A stretch of DNA of 64,000 bases from Ruminococcus sp. Its GTDB lineage: Bacteria; Bacillota; Clostridia; Oscillospirales; Ruminococcaceae. A program made the position numbers and the translations under genes. Below the pieces are notes generated by a model. It was given only the letters and a program-made list of their open reading frames with translations, was not told the origin of the DNA and made no database searches. Of this stretch, positions 24,755 through 33,543 are shown in pieces (within the stretch, counting starts at the first letter, position 1; each line of letters begins with the position of its first letter). Location of the stretch: the NCBI GenBank assembly GCA_030531185.1, contig JAUNOG010000003.1, forward strand, positions 1-64,000, in the 5' to 3' direction.

Positions 24755-26218
24755 ATGAACAGAATATTTACATTCAAGCGTACGCTTGCCTTCGCGGCGG
24801 CTATAGTGATTTGTATGACAGCGTTTGCGAGCGCGGGCTCAGGCGTGGTTTCAACGGAAATCGCCGCTGCCGAAAGTACGGAAATGAAAAAGAACAAGAG
24901 CGAGATCTCGGATACTCAGAGCAAGCTTGACGAGCTGGAGAAAAAGCAGGCTGAGCTTGACGAGAAGATCGCACAGACTAAAGACGATATTTCTGCCGAG
25001 GAAGAAAATCAGGCTGCCATTGAGGAGCAGATCAACACGGTGCAGGAAACAATTATGACCTTGGAAAATTCCATTTCCGATCTGAATGCCGAGATCACGG
25101 GGCTGGAGGATTCCATTGCCCAGAAAGAGATACAGATCGCTGAGAAGAAGCAGGAGATCGAGGACGGAGTGCAGGATTTCAAGTCGAGGATCCGCACGAT
25201 GTATGTGGCGGGCAGCAGCTCTTATTCCGATATTCTTATCGGCGCTACGGATTTTTATGATATGCTTATGAAGATAGAGCTGGTCAAGAGAGTTGCCGAG
25301 CACGACGACAATATGATAGATAATCTTATCGATCTGAAAAAGCGTTACGAGGCTGATGAAGCCGACCTCAATGCTGAAAAGGAAAGTCTTGAAAAGACAA
25401 AGGCTGATCTTCAGGAGCAGGAGGACGCTCATCAGAAGCAGAAGGACAAGCTGGAGGAGCTGTTCGCTCAGAGCGAGGCTTATCTTGAACAGCTTGCCAT
25501 TGACCAGAAAAATTTTGAGGATAACAAGGAAACCATTCTCAAAGAAGAAGAGGAGTTTGAAAAGCTGCTTGAGGATCTGTACATAGAGCAGGCTCAGATC
25601 GAGGCTAAGGAAGAGGCTGAGCGCAAGAGACTTGCGGAGGAGGCTGAACGCAAGCGTCAGGAGGAGCTGATAAAACAGCAGCAACAGCAGCAACAAAACA
25701 ATATCAGCAGTTCGGGTACGAGCGGTTCGTCAAATGCAGGCGGAACTACCACAGGCAGTCAGGGCTCGACCGATAACAGTTCATACGGCTACGTTGATAA
25801 GTCTATGTTCACATGGCCTGTCCCGGGATTTTACCATATTTCCTATGGCGTGGGCTGGAGATGGGGCGCTTATCACAAGGGTATAGATATATGGTCGCAG
25901 GGCATAAGAGGAGCAAATATCTGCGCCTCTGCGGCGGGTACGGTTATCCTTGTGAGCAACACCTGCACGCACGATTACGGTAAGAACTATTCCTGCGGCT
26001 GCGGCGGCGGATATGGTAACTACTGTATTATTGACCACGGAAACGGCTACTGGACTTTGTACGGTCATTCGCAGAGGATAACCGTTACTCAGGGGCAGCA
26101 CGTTGAGAAAGGCGACGTTTTAGGACAGATAGGTTCTACGGGACACTCGACAGGCGATCATCTGCATTTTGAGGTAAGACTTAACGGCGTGGCGCAGAAC
26201 CCAAGCAACTATGTATAA
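24755..26218 (+). CDS. Coiled-coil M23 peptidase, FtsEX effector candidate
   Basis: A 487-residue secreted protein: signal peptide (residues 1-40, ending near ASAGS), a long Glu/Lys/Gln coiled coil (about 45-310), a Ser/Gly/Thr-rich linker, and a C-terminal M23 domain with zinc ligands in YHKGIDIW (H374, D378) and DHLHFEV (H471), so it is catalytically intact. The layout matches PcsB/EnvC-type proteins, whose coiled coil binds FtsX. A Cys-rich insertion CTHDYGKNYSCGCGGGYGN sits within the fold. Start at ATG 24755 with GGAGG nine bases upstream. Followed 34 bp later by a paralogue. Confidence 0.92.
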   Translation: MNRIFTFKRTLAFAAAIVICMTAFASAGSGVVSTEIAAAESTEMKKNKSEISDTQSKLDELEKKQAELDEKIAQTKDDISAEEENQAAIEEQINTVQETIMTLENSISDLNAEITGLEDSIAQKEIQIAEKKQEIEDGVQDFKSRIRTMYVAGSSSYSDILIGATDFYDMLMKIELVKRVAEHDDNMIDNLIDLKKRYEADEADLNAEKESLEKTKADLQEQEDAHQKQKDKLEELFAQSEAYLEQLAIDQKNFEDNKETILKEEEEFEKLLEDLYIEQAQIEAKEEAERKRLAEEAERKRQEELIKQQQQQQQNNISSSGTSGSSNAGGTTTGSQGSTDNSSYGYVDKSMFTWPVPGFYHISYGVGWRWGAYHKGIDIWSQGIRGANICASAAGTVILVSNTCTHDYGKNYSCGCGGGYGNYCIIDHGNGYWTLYGHSQRITVTQGQHVEKGDVLGQIGSTGHSTGDHLHFEVRLNGVAQNPSNYV

Positions 26219-26252
26219 TGGTTGCCCCGATTTAAAGGAGTAGTTTTTTTCT

Positions 26253-27686
26253 ATGAGCAAGCGTTTTGGCTTAAAAAGAATAATGGCTTGTGCTGCGGCG
26301 TTCGTGCTTACAACGGGCGTGGCAGGCAGCGGTATACGCTATACGTCGGCGCAGGCAGACTATGAGACCGACGCGAATGCACAGTCCGATTATTTCTATG
26401 AGGGCTCTGATATGAGCGTGCCTCAGACAGAAAATCCCGACGGAGAGGACGGAAATTCCGACGGTGAAGATGACAACACAGGCTATGACATAACGGTTTA
26501 CGCCGAAAGGCTGAGGGAGATCGCCGAAAAACAGCAGCAGTTGGAGGACGAGATCTCACAGGCTGAGACGGATATCGAAAGCGAGAAGAAAACGCAGAAG
26601 ATTTTACAGAAAAAGATTGACGCGCTTAATGAAAAGATCGAGGTTTTAAACGGTTATATGACCGCGCTGGAAATCGAGATCAGCACAAATAAAAGAGAAC
26701 TGGAGGACACTCAGCGCGACATTGAGGAAGGCGTAGAGGGTCTTAAAAAGAGGCTCAGGGCTATGTATATCGCTGGCTCGGATTCCTATACCACTATGAT
26801 ACTGGAGTCCGACAGCTTTTATGATGTGCTTATGCGTATGGAGCTTATTAAACGAGTGGCAAAGCACGACGACGAGATGATCAGCAATCTTTACGAATTG
26901 CAGGATAAATATGAGGCTGAGGAGGCGGCGCTTAAAGCCAAGCAGGAGGAGTACGACGAACAGTACGCCCAGTACGAAACCGAAAAGGCTGCCCTTGACG
27001 AGCTTTATCAGTCCTCAGAGGAAACCAGAAAGCAGCTTGAAGAGAAGCAGAAGGAGCTTGAGGAGGAAAACAAAGCATTCAATGACGAGAAGTCTCAGTA
27101 TGAGTCCGATCTGTCGGGAATACTCAAAAGCTCGGGTACGACTGCAAGAGACGACGAGGTAAGAGCTACTATGGCGTTGGCGGACGTCAAGCTGGGCGAA
27201 CTGAGGGACGGTATAAGAGAACGTCTTAAAAACAACGAACAGCTTGAGGAATTTGAGCCTACATACACGTTCTCGTGGCCTGTGCCGGGGTGCTATAATA
27301 TCACCTCGGGAGTGGGCGCGCGCTGGGGCTCGTACCATTCGGGACTTGACATTGCGGGAGCCCACGGCACTGAGATACACGCAAGCGACAGCGGAACAGT
27401 TTTAAGGATAAATACTACCTGTACGCACGATTACGGCAAGAGCAGTTCCTGCGGCTGCGGCGGCGGTTACGGAAACTACGTCATTATAGACCACGGAAAC
27501 GAGTTTATCACGCTTTACGGACATTTGACCGAGGTTGACGTTAACGTGGGCGACGAGATCAAAAAGGGCGACGTGATAGGCAAAATGGGTTCAACGGGAT
27601 TTTCTACGGGAGATCATCTGCATTTTGAGATACGTTATCAGGGATATATTCTTAACCCTGCGTATTATGTGGACGTTGCAAATTAG
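26253..27686 (+). CDS. Second coiled-coil M23 peptidase
   Basis: A 477-residue paralogue of the preceding gene with the same order: signal peptide (to about residue 30), an acidic Asp/Glu/Gly-rich insert (residues 50-80), coiled coil (about 85-330), then the M23 domain with YHSGLDIAG (H362, D366) and DHLHFEIR ligands. The same Cys-rich insertion (CTHDYGKSSSCGCGGGYGN) is conserved, arguing for a functional role. Tandem duplication is likely, with divergent linkers. It ends at the terminator at 27699, closing the ftsE-ftsX-hydrolase operon. Confidence 0.92.
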   Translation: MSKRFGLKRIMACAAAFVLTTGVAGSGIRYTSAQADYETDANAQSDYFYEGSDMSVPQTENPDGEDGNSDGEDDNTGYDITVYAERLREIAEKQQQLEDEISQAETDIESEKKTQKILQKKIDALNEKIEVLNGYMTALEIEISTNKRELEDTQRDIEEGVEGLKKRLRAMYIAGSDSYTTMILESDSFYDVLMRMELIKRVAKHDDEMISNLYELQDKYEAEEAALKAKQEEYDEQYAQYETEKAALDELYQSSEETRKQLEEKQKELEEENKAFNDEKSQYESDLSGILKSSGTTARDDEVRATMALADVKLGELRDGIRERLKNNEQLEEFEPTYTFSWPVPGCYNITSGVGARWGSYHSGLDIAGAHGTEIHASDSGTVLRINTTCTHDYGKSSSCGCGGGYGNYVIIDHGNEFITLYGHLTEVDVNVGDEIKKGDVIGKMGSTGFSTGDHLHFEIRYQGYILNPAYYVDVAN

Positions 27687-27698
27687 AGATCTAAAATA

Positions 27699-27736
27699 AG
27701 AGACCGGAGGTTTACGGCTTCCGGTCTCTGTTTTTT
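27699..27736. terminator. Terminator between the M23 gene and the histidine kinase
   Basis: A 10-bp perfect stem (27699-27708 with 27720-27729) followed by GTTTTTT on the plus strand. The kinase stop codon and its last codons lie inside the hairpin. Confidence 0.9.
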
Positions 27737-28626
27737 GTAGCATAACTAACTGTAACGGAAAAAATATTTCCCTCAAGCTTTGCGCTTATTTGTCCGCCTG
27801 CTTTTTCGGTAAGTCCTTTGGCTATGGCAAGTCCCAGACCTGTGGAGGAATGTGTGCGGGCGGGGTCCGCCTTGTAAAATCTGGTGAATATCTGCGGCAT
27901 ATCGATATTATTAGGGTCGGAAACGTCGTTTGAACAGGTAAACACAGCCTTGTTATCCTCTGATTTCAGGGAAAGACCTATGGAGTTTCCTCCGTGTTCA
28001 AGGGCGTTTTTCAGAAGGTTCTGCACTGTTCTGCGGACTGCCTCGGTATTTCCGAGGATATACAGCTGTTGCTCAGCGATATCCACGTCGGGGTCGAGAC
28101 CTCTTTGCTTGAATTCGTCATAAAAGGAGAACAGGGTATCCAGCACGGTTTTGGAAAAATCTATTTTATCCGTTTCAAGCTCAAAGCTGTCGTTCTGTAA
28201 CTTGGTGTAGGTGAAAAGCTCCTCCAGCATATCCTTGAGACTTTCGATCCTTCCGCGGATAATGGAGATGTAATGCTCGCGATCCTGCATATTGTCCGAC
28301 TGAGCCAGAAGCTGAAAATAGCCGTCCATAGAGGTCAAGGGAGTGCGTATATCGTGGGAGATATTTGTGATTGCCTCTTTAAGATTATTTTCGGCGGCGG
28401 TCGAATTCATCTGTATTTTTCTGGACAGGTCAATCATATCGTTAATGCTGTCGATAAGCCTGTTGAATTCTCCCTCGGGCATATCGGAGGTTAGCCGCAT
28501 ATTGGTTTTGTTTTCGGTCATAAATTCAAGCTGATGTCTGGTATTTTTTATCTGCCGTCTCAGATAAAAAAGTACGGCGATCAGGATAACTGCCGCCGCT
28601 GTTGCGGCTAAAGCCCATATAAGCAT
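27712..28626 (-). CDS. Sensor histidine kinase, short membrane type
   Basis: A 304-residue kinase with a single N-terminal membrane helix (residues 3-22) and no large extracellular domain, as in intramembrane-sensing or transporter-coupled kinases. The H-box is ITNISHDIRTPLTSM, the N-box QNLLKNALEHGG, the F/G region IFTRFYKADPARTHSS and STGLGLAIAKGL. The kinase lies on the minus strand and its cognate-looking response regulator also on the minus strand at 30.6 kb, with two ABC transporter genes on the plus strand between them. Cell-wall antibiotic sensing is likely by analogy to BcrAB/BceAB-type systems, but not proven. Confidence 0.9.
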   Translation of the reverse strand: MLIWALAATAAAVILIAVLFYLRRQIKNTRHQLEFMTENKTNMRLTSDMPEGEFNRLIDSINDMIDLSRKIQMNSTAAENNLKEAITNISHDIRTPLTSMDGYFQLLAQSDNMQDREHYISIIRGRIESLKDMLEELFTYTKLQNDSFELETDKIDFSKTVLDTLFSFYDEFKQRGLDPDVDIAEQQLYILGNTEAVRRTVQNLLKNALEHGGNSIGLSLKSEDNKAVFTCSNDVSDPNNIDMPQIFTRFYKADPARTHSSTGLGLAIAKGLTEKAGGQISAKLEGNIFSVTVSYATKNRDRKP

Positions 28627-28702
28627 AGTTTTTCCTCTTTTCTTGGCATTGATTATCTTTACCCTTTCTTTAACATTTCTTTGCGCTTTTTTGGAAATTG
28701 TC

Positions 28703-28718
28703 TGTTATACTGGTAACA
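28703..28718 (+). promoter_or_regulatory. Extended -10 promoter with inverted repeat before the ABC genes
   Basis: TGTTATACT is an extended -10 element, and the GTTA/TAAC inverted pair overlaps it, a possible response-regulator site. No good -35 box at 17 bases. Confidence 0.4.
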
Positions 28719-28741
28719 GAAACAAAACAGGAGGTACGTTT

Positions 28742-29656
28742 ATGGCATATATTCTCAGTACAAGCGGTCTTACCAAGCAGTACGGTAAGCAAAAGGCTGT
28801 CAATAACGTGAATATTCATATCAGGCAGGGGGACATATACGGTCTTATCGGCAGAAACGGAGCGGGTAAGACGACTGTTCTTAAAATGATAAGCGGACTT
28901 GCCGCTCCCACAGAGGGCGAGTTTACTCTTTTCGGAAAAAGCGGCAGAGAGGCGGCAAAGGTTATGAACCGTGTGGGAACGCTTATCGAGGCTCCCGGGG
29001 CTTATAGGGAGATGTCCGCCGCCGGTAACATAAAGCTCAAATGCATTGCAATGGGCGTGCGCAAAAAGGGCGTGGTCGAAGAACTGCTTAAAACGGTGGG
29101 ACTTGAAAACGCAGGCAGAAAGGCAGTGAAGAATTTCTCCCTCGGTATGAAGCAGCGTCTCGGTATTGCTCTGGCTCTGGTGGGAGACACCGATCTGGTC
29201 GTTCTAGACGAGCCTATCAACGGTCTCGATCCACAGGGTATCGCGGAAATAAGAGAGACTATCGAGAGACTTAACAGGGAGAAGGGCATAACCTTTATAA
29301 TTTCCAGCCACATTCTGGAGGAGCTTTCCAAAATTGCCACAAGCTACGGTATTATTCATAACGGCGAGCTTTTGCAGGAGCTTACAAAGGAAGAGCTGAT
29401 GTCCAGATGTATGGAGCGTATTGAGCTTGTAACGGACGATACCGCAAGAGCGGCTACGGTTCTCGAGGATATGGGAATTACGCAGTACAAGGTTGTGGAC
29501 AAAACCACAATTCAGATATACGAGCGTCTTAACGGCGTAAGCGATATTGCTATGAGGCTTACGGAGAGCGGCGTCAAGTTCGGCGGAATTTCGGTGAAGA
29601 ACGAGGCTCTTGAGGACTATTTCCTCAATCTTACGGGAGGTGCGCAGAATGCTTAA
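28742..29656 (+). CDS. ABC exporter ATP-binding protein, BcrA-like
   Basis: A 304-residue ATPase: Walker A LIGRNGAGKTTVLKM, signature NFSLGMKQRLGIALAL, Walker B LVVLDEPINGLDPQG, and a roughly 90-residue C-terminal extension typical of bacitracin or lantibiotic self-protection ATPases. Start at ATG 28742 with GGAGG seven bases upstream (an upstream extended frame has none). Overlaps the permease by 8 bp. It is flanked on both sides by minus-strand two-component genes. Confidence 0.92.
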   Translation: MAYILSTSGLTKQYGKQKAVNNVNIHIRQGDIYGLIGRNGAGKTTVLKMISGLAAPTEGEFTLFGKSGREAAKVMNRVGTLIEAPGAYREMSAAGNIKLKCIAMGVRKKGVVEELLKTVGLENAGRKAVKNFSLGMKQRLGIALALVGDTDLVVLDEPINGLDPQGIAEIRETIERLNREKGITFIISSHILEELSKIATSYGIIHNGELLQELTKEELMSRCMERIELVTDDTARAATVLEDMGITQYKVVDKTTIQIYERLNGVSDIAMRLTESGVKFGGISVKNEALEDYFLNLTGGAQNA

Positions 29657-30500
29657 TCTTATCAGAATGAATTTATACAGCCTGTTCCGCACGGTATCCT
29701 TCTGGGTGATGATAGCGGTTACTGCTGTGATCGCGGTATTTTTCGTTTATATGACTAATGTCGATATTGAATATATGTCGGAAGAAAATTCAGCAGCAGA
29801 ACAGACCGCACAACAGACCGATGAGAATGAGATTACTGTAGGTATAGCCGTTGAAACTCTGGACGAATGGGTAGATCAGGGCATTGAAATGGTCAGTCTG
29901 TTTCAGGTTATGGGATCCAGCGCAATAATCGCTCTTCTGGCGTCAATATTCGTGGCGATCTACACCAATGCGGAGCAGAAAACGGGCTTTATCAAAAACA
30001 TAGCGGGACAGCTCCCCAAAAGAGGAATGCTGAGCCTTGCGAAGCTTTCGGGCATAGCCGTTGAACTGCTTATAATGTTCGGCGTATACATTCTTGCTAC
30101 CGTTATCAGCGGAAAGATAATTTTGGGAGATAAGCTTGTTTTAGGAGACGTCGGCGACCTAATCAAAATAATTGCAGTTCAGTACTTGCTGCACCTTGCT
30201 TTCTGCTCGTTTGTGCAAATGCTCTGTACCGTTGCAAGAGGAGCGGGTATCGGAATGACAGTGGGAATTCTGTTTTGCAGCGGAATGACAAGTCTTGTCT
30301 ATATGGGAATAAACTATGTTGTAAGCAAGCTTGGCGCAGAGGATTTTGACGTATCAAAATATGATTTGATGACATATATAGGTTCCGCGTCTGCATCAGA
30401 CAGCGATATGATGACAAAGTGCATAATAGCGGGTGCGGCATATCTTGTGATATGCACGGCAGTCTCAATGCTTGTAATGCAGAAAAGAGATATAAAATAA
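29649..30500 (+). CDS. ABC-2-type permease
   Basis: A 283-residue membrane protein with six predicted helices (around residues 15-40, about 100-125, 145-175, 185-205, 215-240 and 255-275) and an acidic extracellular loop between helices 1 and 2 (SEENSAAEQTAQQTDENE). The partner ATPase overlaps it. The start at ATG 29649, with GGGAGG six bases upstream, gives the expected N-terminal segment NLIRMNLYSLFRTVS. Terminated at 30526-30563. Confidence 0.88.
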   Translation: MLNLIRMNLYSLFRTVSFWVMIAVTAVIAVFFVYMTNVDIEYMSEENSAAEQTAQQTDENEITVGIAVETLDEWVDQGIEMVSLFQVMGSSAIIALLASIFVAIYTNAEQKTGFIKNIAGQLPKRGMLSLAKLSGIAVELLIMFGVYILATVISGKIILGDKLVLGDVGDLIKIIAVQYLLHLAFCSFVQMLCTVARGAGIGMTVGILFCSGMTSLVYMGINYVVSKLGAEDFDVSKYDLMTYIGSASASDSDMMTKCIIAGAAYLVICTAVSMLVMQKRDIK

Positions 30501-30525
30501 AAGACAGCATTCGGATATACAGCGG

Positions 30526-30563
30526 CGGCAGTTCATTTTCGGACTGCCGTTATTTTATTTTTA
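30526..30563 (+). terminator. Intrinsic terminator after the permease
   Basis: CGGCAGT (30526-30532) pairs with ACTGCCG (30543-30549), followed by TTATTTTATTTTT. It touches the 3' end of the convergent response regulator. Confidence 0.85.
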
Positions 30564-31238
30564 CGAACTGAATTTAAATCCGATACCCCATACCGTTTCA
30601 ATAAACTCCTCTTCTGAAAAGGCTTTCAGCTTTTTGCGTATGTTGCTGATGTGCATATTAATGGTCTTGTCCTCGCCGATGTAGTAATCCTCCCACGCGT
30701 AGTTGTAAATGTCCTGCTTGGAAAACACCTTGTTGGGGTGGGAGATCAAAAGCTCCATTATTTTGAATTCCTGTTTGGTGAGGGAGATTTTATTGCCGTT
30801 TATCTCTGCGGAAAAGGTATCCCTGCACAGAGCAAGTCCCTTGCGGGTTATGACGGCGGGGGAGGTTTCTTCCGCACCCGAAAAACGTCTTATCTGCACT
30901 CCCGCCCTTGCTATAAGCTCGTCTACGGCAAAGGGCTTTGTTATGTAGTCCTCCGCGCCCATATTAAGCAAAGAGACCTTACTGTCGAGGCTGTCCTTGG
31001 CTGAAAGGACTATTACAGGAATTTTATATTCCTGTCTCAGCTTCGGCAAAAGCTCCTCGCCTGTCATTCCGGGGAGCATTAAGTCCATTACCGCAAGACT
31101 GAATTTGTCCGTCCTGGCATAGAGAAGTCCCTCTGTGCCCGAAAATGCCTGTATGCACTCGTAGCCCGCTTTGCTCAAAGCCTCCGCTATGAGATTATTT
31201 ATGTCGTTATCGTCCTCGACAATCAGTATTTTTTCCAT
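30561..31238 (-). CDS. OmpR-family response regulator
   Basis: A 225-residue regulator: receiver domain (EKILIVEDDNDIN acidic pair, phospho-accepting Asp in AVMDLMLPG, Lys in IVLSAKDS) and C-terminal winged helix (LTKQEFKIMELLISHPNKVF, then YIGEDKTINMHISNIRKKL). The start at ATG 31238 has GGGAGG seven bases upstream; the frame extends 45 codons upstream through the inverted repeat, but that part is not likely translated. The likely target is the ABC exporter operon between it and the kinase. Confidence 0.93.
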   Translation of the reverse strand: MEKILIVEDDNDINNLIAEALSKAGYECIQAFSGTEGLLYARTDKFSLAVMDLMLPGMTGEELLPKLRQEYKIPVIVLSAKDSLDSKVSLLNMGAEDYITKPFAVDELIARAGVQIRRFSGAEETSPAVITRKGLALCRDTFSAEINGNKISLTKQEFKIMELLISHPNKVFSKQDIYNYAWEDYYIGEDKTINMHISNIRKKLKAFSEEEFIETVWGIGFKFSS

Positions 31239-31256
31239 ATTTCGCCTCCCGAATGA

Positions 31257-31399
31257 GATATAATAATAATGCACAATGCACAGTTCACAATGCACAATTA
31301 TTGAATTTACAATTTCCAATTGACAATTAAAATATTGTGAGCGCAGCGAACACCTTAATTGTGCATTGTGCATTGTGAACTGTGCATTGTTATTATATC
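31257..31399. repeat. MITE-like inverted repeat in the response regulator leader
   Basis: Arms of about 44 bp (31257-31300 and 31355-31399) are inverted copies containing reiterated CACAATG units. The element starts a few bases before the regulator ribosome site and its outer end overlaps the -10 box of the regulator promoter. It would fold into a large hairpin in the 5' untranslated RNA. Confidence 0.65.
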
Positions 31400-31420
31400 A
31401 CAAAATCATTGGATTTTCAA
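31392..31420 (-). promoter_or_regulatory. Promoter for the response regulator
   Basis: TTGAAA and TATAAT with a 17-base spacer on the minus strand. The -10 box lies within the end of the inverted repeat. Confidence 0.75.
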
Positions 31421-31526
31421 CTGAAAAATTCTATCCTTATTTTGCTGTAAAGCAAGCGTAAATGTGAACAAAGTCTGAACTTTTTGACACTTGTCTAAAA
31501 AACAGCCAATTGTATGATTTTGGGTA

Positions 31527-31554
31527 TTGACAAAAATAAAAAAAGTACTATACT
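31527..31554 (+). promoter_or_regulatory. Promoter for the ATPase / oxidoreductase operon
   Basis: TTGACA and TATACT with a 16-base spacer, about 43 bases before the ATPase start. Confidence 0.8.
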
Positions 31555-31597
31555 AATAAATTAGGGAATAAAATCTGAAAGGCAGGAAAGCTATTTT

Positions 31598-32263
31598 ATG
31601 AAAAAAATAACGGTCATCACAGGTCATTACGGCTGCGGAAAAACAAATTTTGCCGTTAACCTTGCTCTGGAGCTTTCGGCTAAAGGCGAAAAGGTAAGCG
31701 TGATCGATCTGGATATTGTGAACCCATATTTCCGAACCGCCGACTTCGGCGAGCTTTTCAGAAACAGGAATGTGAACCTTATCTCGACCGCTTATGCAAA
31801 TACAAACCTCGATATCCCTGCGATAAACTTTGATCTGGAGCGTATATGCGAGGACGAAGGATACGTTATTATCGACGTCGGCGGCGACGATGCGGGCGCA
31901 TACGCTCTGGGGCGGTATCGGGACTTCTTAAACGGTATGACCGAAAAGGGACTTGCCGAGACGCTGTATCTTTTCAACAGCTATAGATGTCTTACACATA
32001 CCCCCGAGGAGGCGCTGGATATTATGAAAGAAATTCAGCTTGCCTCGGGCGTTAGGGTAACGGGACTTGTTAACAGCTCCAATCTGGGAGGGGAGACTTC
32101 TGCCGAAACTGTTATCGGTTCTCAGGCGTTTGCGGACAGGCTTTCGGAGTTGTCGGGACTTCCCGTAATTGCGACGGTTTTTCCCGAGGAATGCGAAGTT
32201 CCCGAAAATGCGGTCAAACCCGTAAAACATAAAAGATATGTCAAGCCAATCTGGGAGGAATAA
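31598..32263 (+). CDS. MinD/CobB-type P-loop ATPase linked to a 2-oxoacid oxidoreductase
   Basis: A 221-residue SIMIBI-class ATPase with a deviant Walker A ITGHYGCGKTNFAVN, switch SVIDLDIVNPYFRTADF and Walker B VIIDVGGDDAGA. Fold and size match CobQ/CobB/MinD/ParA proteins. It is the first gene of the operon and only 2 bp separates it from the ferredoxin subunit, so a role in assembling or controlling the iron-sulfur oxidoreductase is plausible, by analogy to Mrp/NBP35-type scaffolds. It lacks the C-terminal CxxC of Mrp/NBP35 proteins. Function not established. Confidence 0.8.
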   Translation: MKKITVITGHYGCGKTNFAVNLALELSAKGEKVSVIDLDIVNPYFRTADFGELFRNRNVNLISTAYANTNLDIPAINFDLERICEDEGYVIIDVGGDDAGAYALGRYRDFLNGMTEKGLAETLYLFNSYRCLTHTPEEALDIMKEIQLASGVRVTGLVNSSNLGGETSAETVIGSQAFADRLSELSGLPVIATVFPEECEVPENAVKPVKHKRYVKPIWEE

Positions 32264-32265
32264 AA

Positions 32266-32472
32266 ATGGCTAAAATCACTATAAATTCTGAACGCTGCAA
32301 GGGCTGCGGACTGTGCGCTTCGGTATGTCCCAAGCAGATAATCGAGATCGACAAACAGGAGCGCAATAAAAAGGGCTACTATACGGCGGCTTGCGTTGAT
32401 TACGGCAAATGTATCGGCTGTGCAATGTGCGCTATGATGTGCCCCGACTGTGTGATAACAGTCGAAAGATAA
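32266..32472 (+). CDS. 2-oxoacid:ferredoxin oxidoreductase, ferredoxin-like subunit
   Basis: A 68-residue 2x[4Fe-4S] ferredoxin: CKGCGLCASVCP and CIGCAMCAMMCP motifs, each CxxCxxCxxxCP. It serves as the delta subunit, passing electrons from the TPP enzyme to external ferredoxin. It starts 2 bp after the ATPase stop and precedes the alpha subunit by 15 bp. Order delta-alpha-beta-gamma is common for KOR/VOR clusters in clostridia. Confidence 0.93.
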   Translation: MAKITINSERCKGCGLCASVCPKQIIEIDKQERNKKGYYTAACVDYGKCIGCAMCAMMCPDCVITVER

Positions 32473-32487
32473 GCAGAGGTGACGACT

Positions 32488-33543
32488 ATGGAAAAGGTTT
32501 TAATGAAAGGCAACGAGGCGATCGCCGAGGCGGCGGTACGCGCGGGCTGTAAATGTTATTTCGGCTATCCTATCACGCCGCAGAGCGAGATATCGGCTTA
32601 TCTGTCAAAGAAAATGCCGCTTGTGGGCGGTACGTTCCTGCAGGCTGAAAGCGAGATAGCGGCTATAAATATGGTGCTGGGCGCGGCGAGTACGGGAACG
32701 AGGGCTATGACTTCGTCCTCAAGCCCGGGAATTTCGCTGAAAAGTGAGGGAATTTCCTATATTGCGGCTTCGGACTTGCCCTGCGTTATTATCAACGTTC
32801 AGCGAGGCGGTCCCGGACTGGGCGGAATTCAGCCGTCGCAGTCGGATTACTGGCAGGCTACAAAGGGTCTGGGACACGGAGATTTTCACGTTCTGGTGTA
32901 TGCTCCTGCGTCGGTGCAGGAAATGGCTGATCTGGTTATCCGAGCTTTCGACAAGGCGGAGGAATACAGAATGCCCGCTATGATCTTGGCGGACGGTCTG
33001 CTGGGGCAGATGATGGAGCCTGTGGTTTTCCCTGAGATTAGGGAAAATTCCCACGATAAAAGCTGGGCGGCGGACGGTCACAAGAACAAGCGCGAACATA
33101 ATATCATCAATTCGCTGTTCTTACAGCCTGACGTGCTGGAAAACTCCGTTAAGGCAAGATATGAGCGTTACAAAACCGTTGAGGAAAAGGAGACTGTGGC
33201 GGAAAGCTATCTCTGCGAGGACGCCGACATTGTGGTGTGCGCTTTCGGCGCGTCCGCGAGAATTGCAAAGTCCGCTGTGGCTAAGGCAAGAGAAAAGGGC
33301 ATAAAGGCGGGGCTTTTCAGACCTGTTACCCTTTATCCTTTTCCCGAGAGAGAGCTGAGAGAGGCGAGCAAGTCCGCAAAGAAACTGCTTTCAGTGGAGA
33401 TGTCAATGGGACAGATGACGGACGATCTCCGCCTTGCGATAAACTGCGAAAAGCCCGTTGAATTTTTCGGACGAACGGGCGGAATTATACCTACCCCTGC
33501 GGAGGTACTTAAAAAGCTTGAAGAAATGGGAGGCGAGTGGTAA
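32488..33543 (+). CDS. 2-oxoacid:ferredoxin oxidoreductase, alpha subunit
   Basis: A 351-residue pyrimidine-binding subunit: [20 protein letters not shown] and [12 protein letters not shown] near the start, then [19 protein letters not shown] and the [14 protein letters not shown] conserved loop. The C-terminal half ([15 protein letters not shown]) is the transketolase-C-like domain. Annotated in relatives as VorB or KorA; substrate (2-ketoisovalerate, 2-oxoglutarate or others) cannot be decided from sequence alone. ATG 32488 has AGAGGTGA upstream. The stop overlaps the next start (TAATG). Confidence 0.93.
   Translation: MEKVLMKGNEAIAEAAVRAGCKCYFGYPITPQSEISAYLSKKMPLVGGTFLQAESEIAAINMVLGAASTGTRAMTSSSSPGISLKSEGISYIAASDLPCVIINVQRGGPGLGGIQPSQSDYWQATKGLGHGDFHVLVYAPASVQEMADLVIRAFDKAEEYRMPAMILADGLLGQMMEPVVFPEIRENSHDKSWAADGHKNKREHNIINSLFLQPDVLENSVKARYERYKTVEEKETVAESYLCEDADIVVCAFGASARIAKSAVAKAREKGIKAGLFRPVTLYPFPERELREASKSAKKLLSVEMSMGQMTDDLRLAINCEKPVEFFGRTGGIIPTPAEVLKKLEEMGGEW

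Noticed and set aside
24851..25696. 281-residue Leu-rich minus-strand frame
   Set aside because: It is the complement of the Glu/Lys/Gln coiled coil of the M23 peptidase; no ribosome site and no coherent protein features.
31257..31373. N-terminal extension of the response regulator through the inverted repeat
   Set aside because: The receiver domain begins at the ATG at 31238 with a strong ribosome site; the extension is just the repeat translated.
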